Shown piece by piece: positions 1 through 6,339 of a DNA stretch of 8,009 nt (its first letter is position 1; the number at the start of each line of letters is the position of its first letter). Location of the stretch: the NCBI GenBank assembly GCA_002328035.1, contig DCVL01000005.1, positions 1 to 8,009 of the forward strand, in the 5' to 3' direction. Source of the stretch: Geobacter sp. UBA2189. Lineage in GTDB: Bacteria > Desulfobacterota > Desulfuromonadia > Geobacterales > Pseudopelobacteraceae. The notes under the pieces are model-generated. The model was not told where the DNA came from. It worked only from the letters and a program-made list of their open reading frames with translations, and ran no database searches. The translations under genes and the position numbers were made by a program.

Positions 1-301
1 AGAGCCGCCGCAAGTTCGGTGTAGAGCGTAAAGCACGGATCAGGTCTCTGGTTGTTGGATACCGATACAGTGACTTGGCGACAAAGGAGCGAGCCAGTGA
101 TTCACGCTCTTCCAGTTTACGGCCAAGCCATTGGGTAAATGCTTTTTTGGGCACATACTTTTCAGCTTGAACAATCTCAAGGATTGAGACCAGACGCTTT
201 TCCTGGTCTGTTAGCGGAATATCGAGGCATTCATCAAGATGGGAAAACAAGCTTCTCTGTACGCATCCCATCAACCATGATAGTCTGGTCTTGAGCCTCA
301 T
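1..301 (-). CDS. IS transposase, N-terminal part (runs off left edge)
   Basis: A minus-strand reading frame stays open from 301 to the left edge, about 100 codons with no stop. The translation begins MRLKTRLSWLMG and continues with phrases such as LTDQEKRLVSILEIVQ, FVAKSLYRYPTTRDLI and RALRSTPNLRRL. These are typical of the N-terminal region of DDE transposases of the IS1182/IS5/IS4 broad group (the DUF772-like segment). The catalytic DDE part lies outside the window. Two ATGs are possible. The one at 307 sits directly against AGGAGG, while the one at 301 has a proper spacing of about 6 bases, so 301 is chosen. What is seen is the frame and the family phrases; the exact IS family is an inference from memory of similar proteins. 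Whether the element is intact cannot be judged here. Confidence 0.75.
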   Translation of the reverse strand, partial: MRLKTRLSWLMGCVQRSLFSHLDECLDIPLTDQEKRLVSILEIVQAEKYVPKKAFTQWLGRKLEERESLARSFVAKSLYRYPTTRDLIRALRSTPNLRRL

Positions 302-307
302 TGGCAT

Positions 308-560
308 CCTCCTGATATTGGTCTCGTCGCAACAGAACAATACCATAAAGCACTATGAAGCTCAATTATTACAATATGTTATTGCCCAAATAACTAACAT
401 TCGGATTCTTGAATAAGGTTTTGCAAGAGGCTCAGTCTTTTGTTATTTGTTGAATTGATTTCCTTTAGAGCCTCTGTGGTAAAACCGTTTTTGACATCAC
501 TTGTTTTTTGTTCTCACTTGGAAGTACTGTATATTTTACCTCCAGAGGACAATTCACCAC
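308..560. other. Non-coding stretch: IS upstream end and spacer
   Basis: Between the transposase start and the terminator of the outer-membrane protein gene I find no credible gene. Bases 308-430 are AT-rich and should contain the upstream terminal inverted repeat and promoter of the insertion sequence. With the other IS end outside the window, I cannot fix the boundary or a target-site duplication. A short plus-strand open frame starting at 440 has no ribosome-binding site, no recognisable protein character, and overlaps the terminator and the 3' end of the opposite gene, so it is not annotated. Confidence 0.5.
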
Positions 561-594
561 GCAAAAAGGGAAAACCGATGCCGGTTCTCCCTTT
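561..594 (-). terminator. Rho-independent terminator after the outer-membrane protein gene
   Basis: On the minus strand the sequence AAAGGGAGAACCG, a 4-base loop GCAT and CGGTTTTCCCTTT form a 13-bp stem with a single mismatch. The T-run that closes the stem continues to give TTTTTGC. It lies about 65 bases past the stop codon of the gene ending at 658 and marks the end of the minus-strand cluster. On the plus strand there is no good T-run after the stem, so it works mainly in one direction. Confidence 0.88.
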
Positions 595-657
595 GATAAA
601 ACTGCTCTGTGAGTCAAACTACTTGCAGCTCCAGCTCAATATATCAGCTTGTGGTCA

Positions 658-1503
658 TCAAAAGGAGTACTGTGCACTGACTACTGCTCCACCGCCCAGT
701 CCAACTAGGCTTTTGTCATGCCTGTCTCCGGCGTAGGTATAGGCCGCCACCAGGGTCAGGTTTTTATTGACGAAGTACCCAGCATGAACGTTCCAGTAAT
801 CAGCATCCTTCCAATTCCCGTAATCTGGTCCCTGCTTATACTCAAACCCGAGAGCCAGCCAGCTGACCGGAATCAGGTCAATATTACCGAAAAAAATCTC
901 TTTTCTTTCGTTCTCGAATCCCAGAATGCCGTTAACGTGTCCCTCTGTGGAAAGCACACCAACAGAAATCAGCACCGGCACAGGTGTCTGAGTGATGGTT
1001 TTGGTAGCCGCCAGATAGATGTCAAAGCCGCTCTTGTCAGATCCGGAGACCTGGCCGGTAGTCTGCTTAAAGACAGAACCAACGGAGACCGCAGGTATCC
1101 AGGATTGGCCAAAAGAATTTTCGTCCAAGACGCAGACCTTAGCACCGACGTTGCTTTTATGGATGTTTTTTACACCGCCAAGTGCGACCAGTTCATAGCC
1201 GTACGAGACCTCTACCCTCTTGTTAATGGCCGTTGCAATCCCCAAGGTAGTCCAGTCTATGTCCGAATCGTTCAGATTGGCGTAGAAAGCGCCAATTCTA
1301 GGTTTGGCAATCTCTACAACCGATCCTGCCTTGAAGCCAGGTTCATCAGTCGGAGCAGCTAGGTATGCCAAAGGGTTAAACGCGATACCACCATAACCCT
1401 CAAGGGTGACAAAAGGCGCCCCTGCGAATGCAACGACGCTGCATATCATTACCGCCAAAACTACTGCCATTGCTGCTGCAATCTTATATGTGTTTTTCAT
1501 CAT
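658..1503 (-). CDS. DUF3034-like outer-membrane beta-barrel protein
   Basis: The 281-residue product starts with a clear signal peptide: positively charged MMKNTYK, a hydrophobic core at about residues 8-25, and a likely signal-peptidase site after AFA (residue 27). The mature part alternates polar and hydrophobic residues, has many Gly and aromatic residues, and ends in SAQYSF. A terminal Phe is the usual outer-membrane barrel insertion signal. Phrases such as WIPAVSVGSVFK, GFDIYLAATKTI, ILGFENERKE and NKNLTLVAAYTYAGD fit the DUF3034 family as I recall it. That family has no firm function; a channel or structural role in the outer membrane is an inference. GGAGGGG precedes the first ATG by about 8 bases, supporting this start. 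The gene lies 37 bases after the CxxC protein gene and is probably co-transcribed with it. A role in passage of the alcohol or aldehyde substrate is only suggested by position. Confidence 0.78.
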   Translation of the reverse strand: MMKNTYKIAAAMAVVLAVMICSVVAFAGAPFVTLEGYGGIAFNPLAYLAAPTDEPGFKAGSVVEIAKPRIGAFYANLNDSDIDWTTLGIATAINKRVEVSYGYELVALGGVKNIHKSNVGAKVCVLDENSFGQSWIPAVSVGSVFKQTTGQVSGSDKSGFDIYLAATKTITQTPVPVLISVGVLSTEGHVNGILGFENERKEIFFGNIDLIPVSWLALGFEYKQGPDYGNWKDADYWNVHAGYFVNKNLTLVAAYTYAGDRHDKSLVGLGGGAVVSAQYSF

Positions 1504-1540
1504 ATTTGTGTCCCCTCCCTCTATAAAATTTCAGCTATTA

Positions 1541-1753
1541 TTACTCAACAACGTAAGCCCGCAGCTCGTCCAAAAGTGCGTTGATATCCCCGGTAAAGCG
1601 GCTTGACTTGAGGAATTTCTCAATGGAACCCCAGAATGGTTCGCCACAGCGAAGGCAGCGAAAACCTTTCTCCAGAAAGAATTCATTGGCTTTCGGATAC
1701 TGCTCTAAAAGTTCTTCAATACTGGTCTGTGCAGTAATATCATTACTCTCCAT
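1541..1753 (-). CDS. Small DUF1858-like CxxC protein
   Basis: The 70-residue product has an N-terminal segment with TSIEELLEQYPKA, then FFLEKGFRCLRCG, then a helical tail ending LLDELRAYVVE. This is the layout of DUF1858 (the hybrid-cluster-protein-associated redox disulfide domain): a TxEEhLxxYP start, a CxxC pair (Cys33, Cys36) after a helix, and a final helix. The family is thought to be redox-active or metal-binding; its partner here is unknown. The frame can be extended upstream to 1807, but that part would be encoded by the hairpin terminator at 1769-1813. The ATG at 1753 has GGAGGAG at a spacing of 5 bases, so the short form is chosen. It sits between the aldehyde dehydrogenase and the outer-membrane protein genes on the same strand. 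Confidence 0.83.
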   Translation of the reverse strand: MESNDITAQTSIEELLEQYPKANEFFLEKGFRCLRCGEPFWGSIEKFLKSSRFTGDINALLDELRAYVVE

Positions 1754-1768
1754 ATGGACTCCTCCAAC

Positions 1769-1813
1769 AAAAAAGCCTGCATAATGCCGAAAGATATCCG
1801 GCATCATGCAGGC
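1769..1813 (-). terminator. Strong hairpin terminator/attenuator inside the cluster
   Basis: Arms 1775-1789 and 1799-1813 pair over 15 positions with one mismatch around a 9-base loop. On the minus strand the stem ends in GCAGGC and is followed directly by TTTTTTGTTGG. It starts about 10 bases past the dehydrogenase stop codon and ends about 20 bases before the start of the next gene. It should end most dehydrogenase transcripts. As almost no room is left for another promoter, the two downstream genes are probably expressed by read-through at a lower level. Confidence 0.88.
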
Positions 1814-1822
1814 GAAAAGTTT

Positions 1823-3298
1823 TTAATAGAAGCCGATCTTGGCCTCAGTCATGCTGATAAAGATGTTCTTCATCTGGGTGTAGTGATCAAGGATCACTTT
1901 GTGGGTCTCACGTCCAATACCTGAATTCTTATAGCCGCCGAATGGTGCATGGGCTGGCAGATTATTGTAGTTGTTGACCCACATCCTGCCGGTTTCAACC
2001 CCCCTGGCAACCCGCAGGGCACGGTTGATATCCCTGGTCCATACGGCACCGCCAAGTCCAAATTCGCTATCGTTGGCCATGGCAATCACCTCTTCTTCAG
2101 TCTTGAACTTGATCACCACAGCTACCGGTCCAAAGATCTCTTCCTGGGCAACTCGCATGTTGTTGGTAACATTGGTCAACAGGGTCGGTCGCATAAAGGC
2201 TCCTTTATCAAGACTGTTCTCAACCACCCTGACCCCACCGCAGGCCAGGGTTGCACCTTCTTTTACGCCGATTTCAACATAATTCAGAATATCCTTGAGC
2301 TGCTTTTCATCAACCTGGGTGCCCATCATGGTATCATTTTCCCACGGCAACCCCACTTTTACCTTGTTAAAGGCCGCTACCGCCTCTTCCACAAAACGGT
2401 CATAGATATCTTCATGCACAAAAACCCGGGAACCGGCGCAGCATACCTGGCCTTGGTTGAACAGAATGCCGATCTGTAACCCTTCAATCGCTTTCTCCCA
2501 TGGGCAATCAGGGAAATAGATGTTGGCTGACTTACCGCCCAGCTCCAGGGTTGCCGGAATCAGCTTCTGGGCAGCAGCCTCGGCCACTTGGTAGCCGATG
2601 CCAGTGGAGCCGGTAAAGGCCAGCTTGCGGAATCCGGTATGCTCCAACATGTAGTTACCGGCCCCGGAACCTTTACCGGTAATGACGTTCACCACGCCCG
2701 GCGGCAGAACCTGATCCAACAGCTTTGCCAGCTCCAGCAGGCTCAACGGGGTGGTGGAGGACGGCTTGATAACGGTGCAGTCTCCGGCTGCCAGAACCGG
2801 CGCAATCTTCCATGCCGCCATCAGGAACGGAAAATTCCAGGGAATGATCTGGCCCACAACACCGAGCGGTTCACGCAGGATGATGCTCATGGTCGAATCG
2901 TCGATCATGACCGCCTGCCCCTCTTCAGTCCTGATGGCACCGGCAAAATAGCGGAAATGATCGGATGCCAGCGGCACATCCACCGCCATGGTCTCACGGA
3001 TCGGCTTGCCGTTGTCCAGCGTCTCCACCATGGCAAGCTTTTCAGCATTGGCATCAATCAGGTCGGCAATCTTCAGCAACATGGCTGAACGATCCTGGGG
3101 GCTGACCTTCTTCCAACTATCCCAAGCCTTCCAGGCTGCCTTAACCGCCTTGTCCACATCCTCCTTGCTGGCATCAGCACAGGTAGCCAGAAGCTCACCG
3201 TTGGCTGGATTGTAGGTTGATGTGGTCTTACCGGTGCTGGCATCCACCCACTTCCCGTCGATATAAAGTTTGTAACTGTCGTCCATCGGTTTCTGCAT
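1823..3298 (-). CDS. NAD(P)-dependent aldehyde dehydrogenase
   Basis: The 491-residue product is a full-length cytosolic aldehyde dehydrogenase (ALDH superfamily, about 480-510 residues usual). It should oxidise an aldehyde to its carboxylic acid with reduction of NAD(P). Visible landmarks are IIPWNFPF with Asn155, the cofactor lysine Lys178 in VIKPS, the Rossmann turn FTGSTGIG (228-235), general base Glu252 in LELGGKS, catalytic Cys286 in GQVCCAGSR, and Glu387 in EEIFGPV. The C-terminal phrases NNYNNLPAHAPFGGYKNSG and GRETH are like those of ALDH2/AcoD/betaine-aldehyde types. The residue equal to Glu195 of ALDH2 is Ser181 here, which may relax cofactor choice towards NADP. GGAGG lies 5 bases before the ATG. 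It is divergent from the AcoR-like activator and preceded by a sigma54 promoter. Acetaldehyde or another short aldehyde is a likely substrate, but this is inferred from context and not shown by the sequence. Confidence 0.95.
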   Translation of the reverse strand: MQKPMDDSYKLYIDGKWVDASTGKTTSTYNPANGELLATCADASKEDVDKAVKAAWKAWDSWKKVSPQDRSAMLLKIADLIDANAEKLAMVETLDNGKPIRETMAVDVPLASDHFRYFAGAIRTEEGQAVMIDDSTMSIILREPLGVVGQIIPWNFPFLMAAWKIAPVLAAGDCTVIKPSSTTPLSLLELAKLLDQVLPPGVVNVITGKGSGAGNYMLEHTGFRKLAFTGSTGIGYQVAEAAAQKLIPATLELGGKSANIYFPDCPWEKAIEGLQIGILFNQGQVCCAGSRVFVHEDIYDRFVEEAVAAFNKVKVGLPWENDTMMGTQVDEKQLKDILNYVEIGVKEGATLACGGVRVVENSLDKGAFMRPTLLTNVTNNMRVAQEEIFGPVAVVIKFKTEEEVIAMANDSEFGLGGAVWTRDINRALRVARGVETGRMWVNNYNNLPAHAPFGGYKNSGIGRETHKVILDHYTQMKNIFISMTEAKIGFY

Positions 3299-3327
3299 AG
3301 CATCCTCCCTATAAACAGATAAAATGA

Positions 3328-3344
3328 CCTGCCTGTCCGGCAGG
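3328..3344 (-). other. GC-rich hairpin in the dehydrogenase leader
   Basis: CCTGCC and GGCAGG form a perfect 6-bp stem around a 5-base loop, about 30 bases before the dehydrogenase start codon and inside the leader expected from the sigma54 promoter. On the minus strand it is followed by TCATTTTAT, a weak T-rich tract. It could slow transcription, stabilise the mRNA, or have no role. Confidence 0.4.
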
Positions 3345-3380
3345 GCGACCAGCAGATGCCAGTCTTGGTATTCTGTTTAC

Positions 3381-3396
3381 TGCAGACGCCATGCCA
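3381..3396 (-). promoter_or_regulatory. Sigma54 (-24/-12) promoter for the aldehyde dehydrogenase
   Basis: The minus strand reads TGGCATGGCGTCTGCA. Against the consensus TGGCACG-N4-TTGCW it keeps both invariant pairs, GG and GC, at exactly the right 12-base spacing, with one change in each element (TGGCATG and CTGCA). Transcription would start near 3371, giving a leader of about 70 bases to the ATG at 3298. The adjacent divergent sigma54 activator gene makes this assignment strong. Confidence 0.82.
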
Positions 3397-3540
3397 ACCA
3401 TAAAACCATGTTTGCTTTATATAAAGACAGAAACCAGCAAAATGTATACACAACAACAACTTATCCTCTGGCATCAGCTAATCAGTCATTTTTAGCTGAA
3501 ATACCATACTCATTTTTTTACTGACTGCGTATTTCCAAGC

Positions 3541-3579
3541 TGTTACAAAATGTAACAACTGTTCAAAGTTGTTGTAACA
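3541..3579. promoter_or_regulatory. Putative upstream activator sites (TGTAACA palindromes)
   Basis: TGTTACA-AAA-TGTAACA (3541-3557) is a perfect 7-bp inverted repeat with a 3-base centre. A second TGTAACA occurs at 3573-3579, 22 bases (about two helical turns) after the first. AACAAC and GTTGTT form a further inverted repeat between them. The cluster lies about 150-190 bp from the sigma54 promoter, a normal enhancer distance, next to the activator gene. That it binds the activator encoded at 3647 is an inference. Confidence 0.65.
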
Positions 3580-3600
3580 CCCTGGCGCAACAGCTAAAAT
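3572..3600 (+). promoter_or_regulatory. Sigma70-type promoter for the activator gene
   Basis: TTGTAA (3572-3577) and TAAAAT (3595-3600) are separated by 17 bases and lie about 45 bases before the activator start codon. The -35 element overlaps the last TGTAACA half-site. If that half-site binds the activator, the protein would also repress its own gene. This promoter call rests on sequence match only. Confidence 0.5.
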
Positions 3601-3646
3601 AAAGACGTCAAATAAAACCTATTTCTACCAACACTCGGGGGCAGGT

Positions 3647-5587
3647 ATGCAGCTATCTCCACAATCCGGCAGCAGCACCATTGATCAGGCACGCTCCCAA
3701 TTCTTTTCAAATGGAATACTTCCTGCCGGACTGGTCTCCGAAACAATAGCCCGCTCTTGGCAGCGCTCCTTGGCAAACGGCGTCCAAGCGGACAACAAAC
3801 AGGCAGCATTTACAGTACTTTCCCAGCATGCACTCCATGATCTGACCACCCAAAATCACGTATTGTTGGAGAATTCCCGACCGGTCATGGAAAATCTGTA
3901 CGAGCAGATTCAGGACACGTCCAGCATGGTCATTTTGGCGGATAAAACCGGCGTCATACTCCACTCAATTGGTGATATGGATTTTAGCAATCGGGCAGAC
4001 CTGGTTTCTTTGCGATCAGGTGGAATCTGGTCGGAGGAGATCCAGGGCACCAACGCCATCGGCACTGCGTTGATTGAACAGATGCCGGTAAGAATCACCG
4101 GTGTAGAGCATTTTACCACGGCAAACGGTTTTCTCTCTTGCTCTGCTTCGCCTGTGTTCGACCCCTATGGCAATGTATTGGGAATCTTGGACGTTTCGGG
4201 TGACTGCCTTGCCTCACAACAGCACACCATGGCCCTAGTTCGCATATCAACACAGCAGATAGAAAACCAGATGTTTGCAACCGGTTTCACGACCGATATC
4301 ATCCTCCATTTTCATAGCCGCCCTGAATTCATCGGCAGTCTGTACGAGGCGCTGGCGGTCTTCAGTATGGATGGCAAACTCAAGGCAGCAAATCGCAGCG
4401 CCTTGCTGCATCTGGGGTTGGACCGCTACCGCTACCAGCAGGTTGATTTTACGGATCTGTTTAGTCTGCGCTTTGATATGCTCCTTGTTCAAGCCCGGCA
4501 ACTACTGAAACTCCGCACCAACAATGGCGTGCCGATCTTTGCTCGGGCACGTGTTCCGCTTGCTACAACACGAGCTACTGGCTTACAGCATGGTACAAAC
4601 AGCCGTCCCACTGATCTATCCGCACTGGAAGCTCTGAATCTCGGTGACAGCTCCATGCGGCAGGCCATAGACCGTGTGCGCAAAGTGCTGAAGCATGACA
4701 TCCCTGTGTTGCTGGAGGGAGAATCGGGAACCGGCAAGGAACTGTTTGCCCGTGCCATGCACGTCTGCGGAATGCGCAGCAACAGACCTTTTGTAGCGTT
4801 GAACTGCGCGGCAATACCGGAGGGGTTGATCGAGTCGGAACTGTTTGGCTACCAGGAGGGTGCATTTACCGGAGCAAGCCGTAAAGGAAGTATCGGCAAG
4901 ATTCGCCAGGCCGATGGCGGCACCCTGTTTCTGGACGAGATTGGCGACATGCCGCTACCGCTGCAGGCTCGGTTATTGCGGGTATTACAGGAACGCAGCG
5001 TAACGCCGCTGGGAGGAAGAGAGTCATTCCAGGTAGACATTGCTGTCATCTGCGCGACGAACAGGAAGTTGCGGGATGAGATCTCGGCCGGACGCTTTCG
5101 AAAAGACCTCTATTATCGCCTGAACGGCCTGATTGTCTCCCTGCCTCGTCTGCGGGATCGTGAAGACTGCCTGAGACTGGCGCAGATCATTGTTGGCGAG
5201 TTAACCGGTTCGGAAAAGAGTGTGCGAATCAGCCCTGAGGTTCTTGAACTGATGGAGCGCCACCCGTGGCCGGGTAACATCCGGCAGTTGCATAGCGTTT
5301 TGCGAACAGCAATCGCCCTGCTGGACGATGGAGATGAAATCACGCCTGAGCAGTTGCCAGATGATTTTCTGGATTATTTCAACGAACTGTCTTCACCCAG
5401 CGTTGCTGGCCCGACAAATGGGGACGGTACACAGCTAAATCTGGATACATTGGAAGCAACAGCCATCAAGAAAGCACTACACGAATGCGGGGGCAATATC
5501 TCGGAAGCGGCACGCAGGCTGGGGATAGCCAGAAACACCTTGTACAGAAAACTACAAAACCATTCGTTAATAGAAGGTTCACATTAA
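3647..5587 (+). CDS. Sigma54-dependent transcriptional activator, AcoR/DhaR type
   Basis: The 646-residue product has the full layout of an AcoR-like enhancer-binding protein. Residues about 60-210 form a GAF sensor region (GTNAIGTALIEQ, GVEHF, SCSASPVFDPYG, LGILDVSG), and residues about 225-300 look like a PAS-like segment. A sigma54-interacting AAA+ domain spans about 325-555, with Walker A GESGTGKE (358-365), the sigma54 contact loop GAFTGA (405-410), Walker B GGTLFLDEIGD (424-434), sensor I ATNR (470-473), the arginine-finger region FRKDLYYRL, and PWPGNIRQL (540-548). A Fis-type helix-turn-helix lies at about 600-640 (GGNISEAARRLGIARNTLYRKL). There is no receiver domain, so it is likely controlled by a ligand rather than by phosphorylation. 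A G-rich stretch lies just before the ATG. Family members control acetoin, glycerol and alcohol/aldehyde genes. The divergent dehydrogenase with a sigma54 promoter is the obvious target, but the effector is unknown. Confidence 0.95.
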   Translation: MQLSPQSGSSTIDQARSQFFSNGILPAGLVSETIARSWQRSLANGVQADNKQAAFTVLSQHALHDLTTQNHVLLENSRPVMENLYEQIQDTSSMVILADKTGVILHSIGDMDFSNRADLVSLRSGGIWSEEIQGTNAIGTALIEQMPVRITGVEHFTTANGFLSCSASPVFDPYGNVLGILDVSGDCLASQQHTMALVRISTQQIENQMFATGFTTDIILHFHSRPEFIGSLYEALAVFSMDGKLKAANRSALLHLGLDRYRYQQVDFTDLFSLRFDMLLVQARQLLKLRTNNGVPIFARARVPLATTRATGLQHGTNSRPTDLSALEALNLGDSSMRQAIDRVRKVLKHDIPVLLEGESGTGKELFARAMHVCGMRSNRPFVALNCAAIPEGLIESELFGYQEGAFTGASRKGSIGKIRQADGGTLFLDEIGDMPLPLQARLLRVLQERSVTPLGGRESFQVDIAVICATNRKLRDEISAGRFRKDLYYRLNGLIVSLPRLRDREDCLRLAQIIVGELTGSEKSVRISPEVLELMERHPWPGNIRQLHSVLRTAIALLDDGDEITPEQLPDDFLDYFNELSSPSVAGPTNGDGTQLNLDTLEATAIKKALHECGGNISEAARRLGIARNTLYRKLQNHSLIEGSH

Positions 5588-5749
5588 CAATCGATCTTCC
5601 ATCATTCCAAGAATCTTATTTATAACCCTTAATTTTGAGGTCCGTCTCAGTAACCAGTGCGCAGAATTATTCTTTTATAATTGAAAAGCATGAGTTCCAT
5701 CAGATAGTTATAGTAGCGCGACTAACCATTTTATCTGAGCGAGGAACCC
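5588..5749. other. Spacer between the activator and the IS relic
   Basis: No gene or convincing terminator is visible just after the activator stop codon. Close to the transposase relic, GAGTTCC-AT-CAGATA (about 5692-5706) faces TATCTG-AGCGA-GGAACCC (about 5733-5748), making an interrupted hairpin that ends at the relic's ATG. Such structures in IS leaders can limit transcription entering from outside, but here it may simply be part of the IS end. I could not identify the terminal inverted repeat. Confidence 0.4.
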
Positions 5750-5908
5750 ATGCTTGTCAAACAGCTTATTCGCGAGACACTTGAGTTGCAAGGATTTTGC
5801 ATTGCCTCGGTTTAAAAGCAGCCTTCAGGCATTGTAGTGAGCATAGAGCCAGACCTTCGCTATCACCCGCGCTGTGGCGTTTGCGGTCAACCTGGTGACT
5901 ATCGGGTC
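5750..5908 (+). pseudogene. ISL3-like transposase, broken N-terminal relic
   Basis: From ATG 5750 the frame reads MLVKQLIRETLELQGFCIASV, meets TAA at 5813-5815 (codon 22), then continues in the same frame as SGIVVSIEPDLRYHPRCGVCGQ and GDYR. The start and the CGVCG zinc-ribbon piece match the N-terminus of ISL3-family transposases as I recall it. Both halves are in one frame, so a single nonsense change explains the break. After about GDYR (near 5906) the translation no longer looks like a transposase, and the long DDE part (about 400 residues in intact members) is absent. The frame continues to 6022 only as unrelated sequence. This is a dead fragment left by an old insertion or deletion. A GTG at 5837 could in principle start a 61-residue peptide, but it has no good ribosome-binding site. 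Confidence 0.75.
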
Positions 5909-6088
5909 AAAACACTCAATTCTTTTTTAGCTGGACAGATGATTGATTTTATCAACCCAGGCTATAGTTGCGGCTTTGTCATTTCAAAAGAATGGTGCGG
6001 TTCTCCCACCTCTAAAGAGTGACCCAGGAACCTGTCGAACCTGGAATAAATCTGCTGCAAATCCGTCTGAACTATCCATGTTTCACCG

Positions 6089-6125
6089 TTTTGCTGATCA
6101 ATAGAACGACTATTGACCAGCAAAA
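6089..6125. repeat. Long inverted repeat, 16-bp arms
   Basis: Arms 6089-6104 (TTTTGCTGATCAATAG) and 6110-6125 (CTATTGACCAGCAAAA) pair at 15 of 16 positions around the 5-base centre AACGA; the mismatch is A against C. Neither strand has a T-run after the stem, so it is not a standard rho-independent terminator. It lies in the non-coding stretch after the transposase relic. It could be a small palindromic element, a protein-binding site or the trace of a mobile-element end. Confidence 0.75.
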
Positions 6126-6339
6126 TCGATTAAAAAGTAACCAATTCTCTTTTCGCATTGTGCTGCATCGTACCCTGCCAGAGTAGCCAATATCTCCATC
6201 TCCTTGATGACCTCTTTTTTGCAGACCCTTTTACAAGAAATCAGTTGAAAAGATCATGCATTGTGCGCAAAGATCATCCTGTGCTTTTGGGGATGAACGC
6301 ATTGTCTGAATACTGAGCAGTGGGGTGAGCGGAACTACC
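6126..6339. other. Non-coding leader of the PocR-PAS gene
   Basis: No credible gene is present. A 47-codon minus-strand frame (6110-6253) has no suitable start. AAAGATCAT occurs at 6249-6257 and again at 6269-6277, spaced exactly 20 bases and about 65 to 90 bases before the sensor gene start. This places it where an operator could lie, but no matching -10/-35 or -24/-12 promoter is convincing. Confidence 0.4.

Noticed and set aside
440..736. Plus-strand open frame of 98 codons
   Set aside because: It has no ribosome-binding site, crosses the terminator of the opposite gene and runs into its 3' end.
718..1362. Plus-strand open frame of 214 codons
   Set aside because: It lies opposite the outer-membrane protein gene, has no family character, and the minus-strand product has a signal peptide, barrel features and a good ribosome-binding site.
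1949..3088. Several plus-strand open frames across the dehydrogenase
   Set aside because: They are antisense to a gene with all ALDH catalytic motifs, and their translations show no domain character.
3479..3492. Possible IHF site in the control region (AATCAGTCATTTT)
   Set aside because: It matches the IHF consensus with at least two mismatches, one in the core. A bending site between enhancer and sigma54 promoter is expected, but this one is too weak to annotate.
6024..6044. Small inverted repeat CCAGG/CCTGG after the end of the transposase relic frame
   Set aside because: Only 5 bp in the stem with an 11-base loop and no T-run; this is common by chance.
6110..6253. Minus-strand frame of 47 codons with a plausible-looking peptide (KEMEILATLAGYDAAQ)
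   Set aside because: There is no ATG/GTG/TTG start with a ribosome-binding site near its beginning, the frame closes inside the inverted repeat, and I recognise no family. It could be a gene relic, but I cannot support it.
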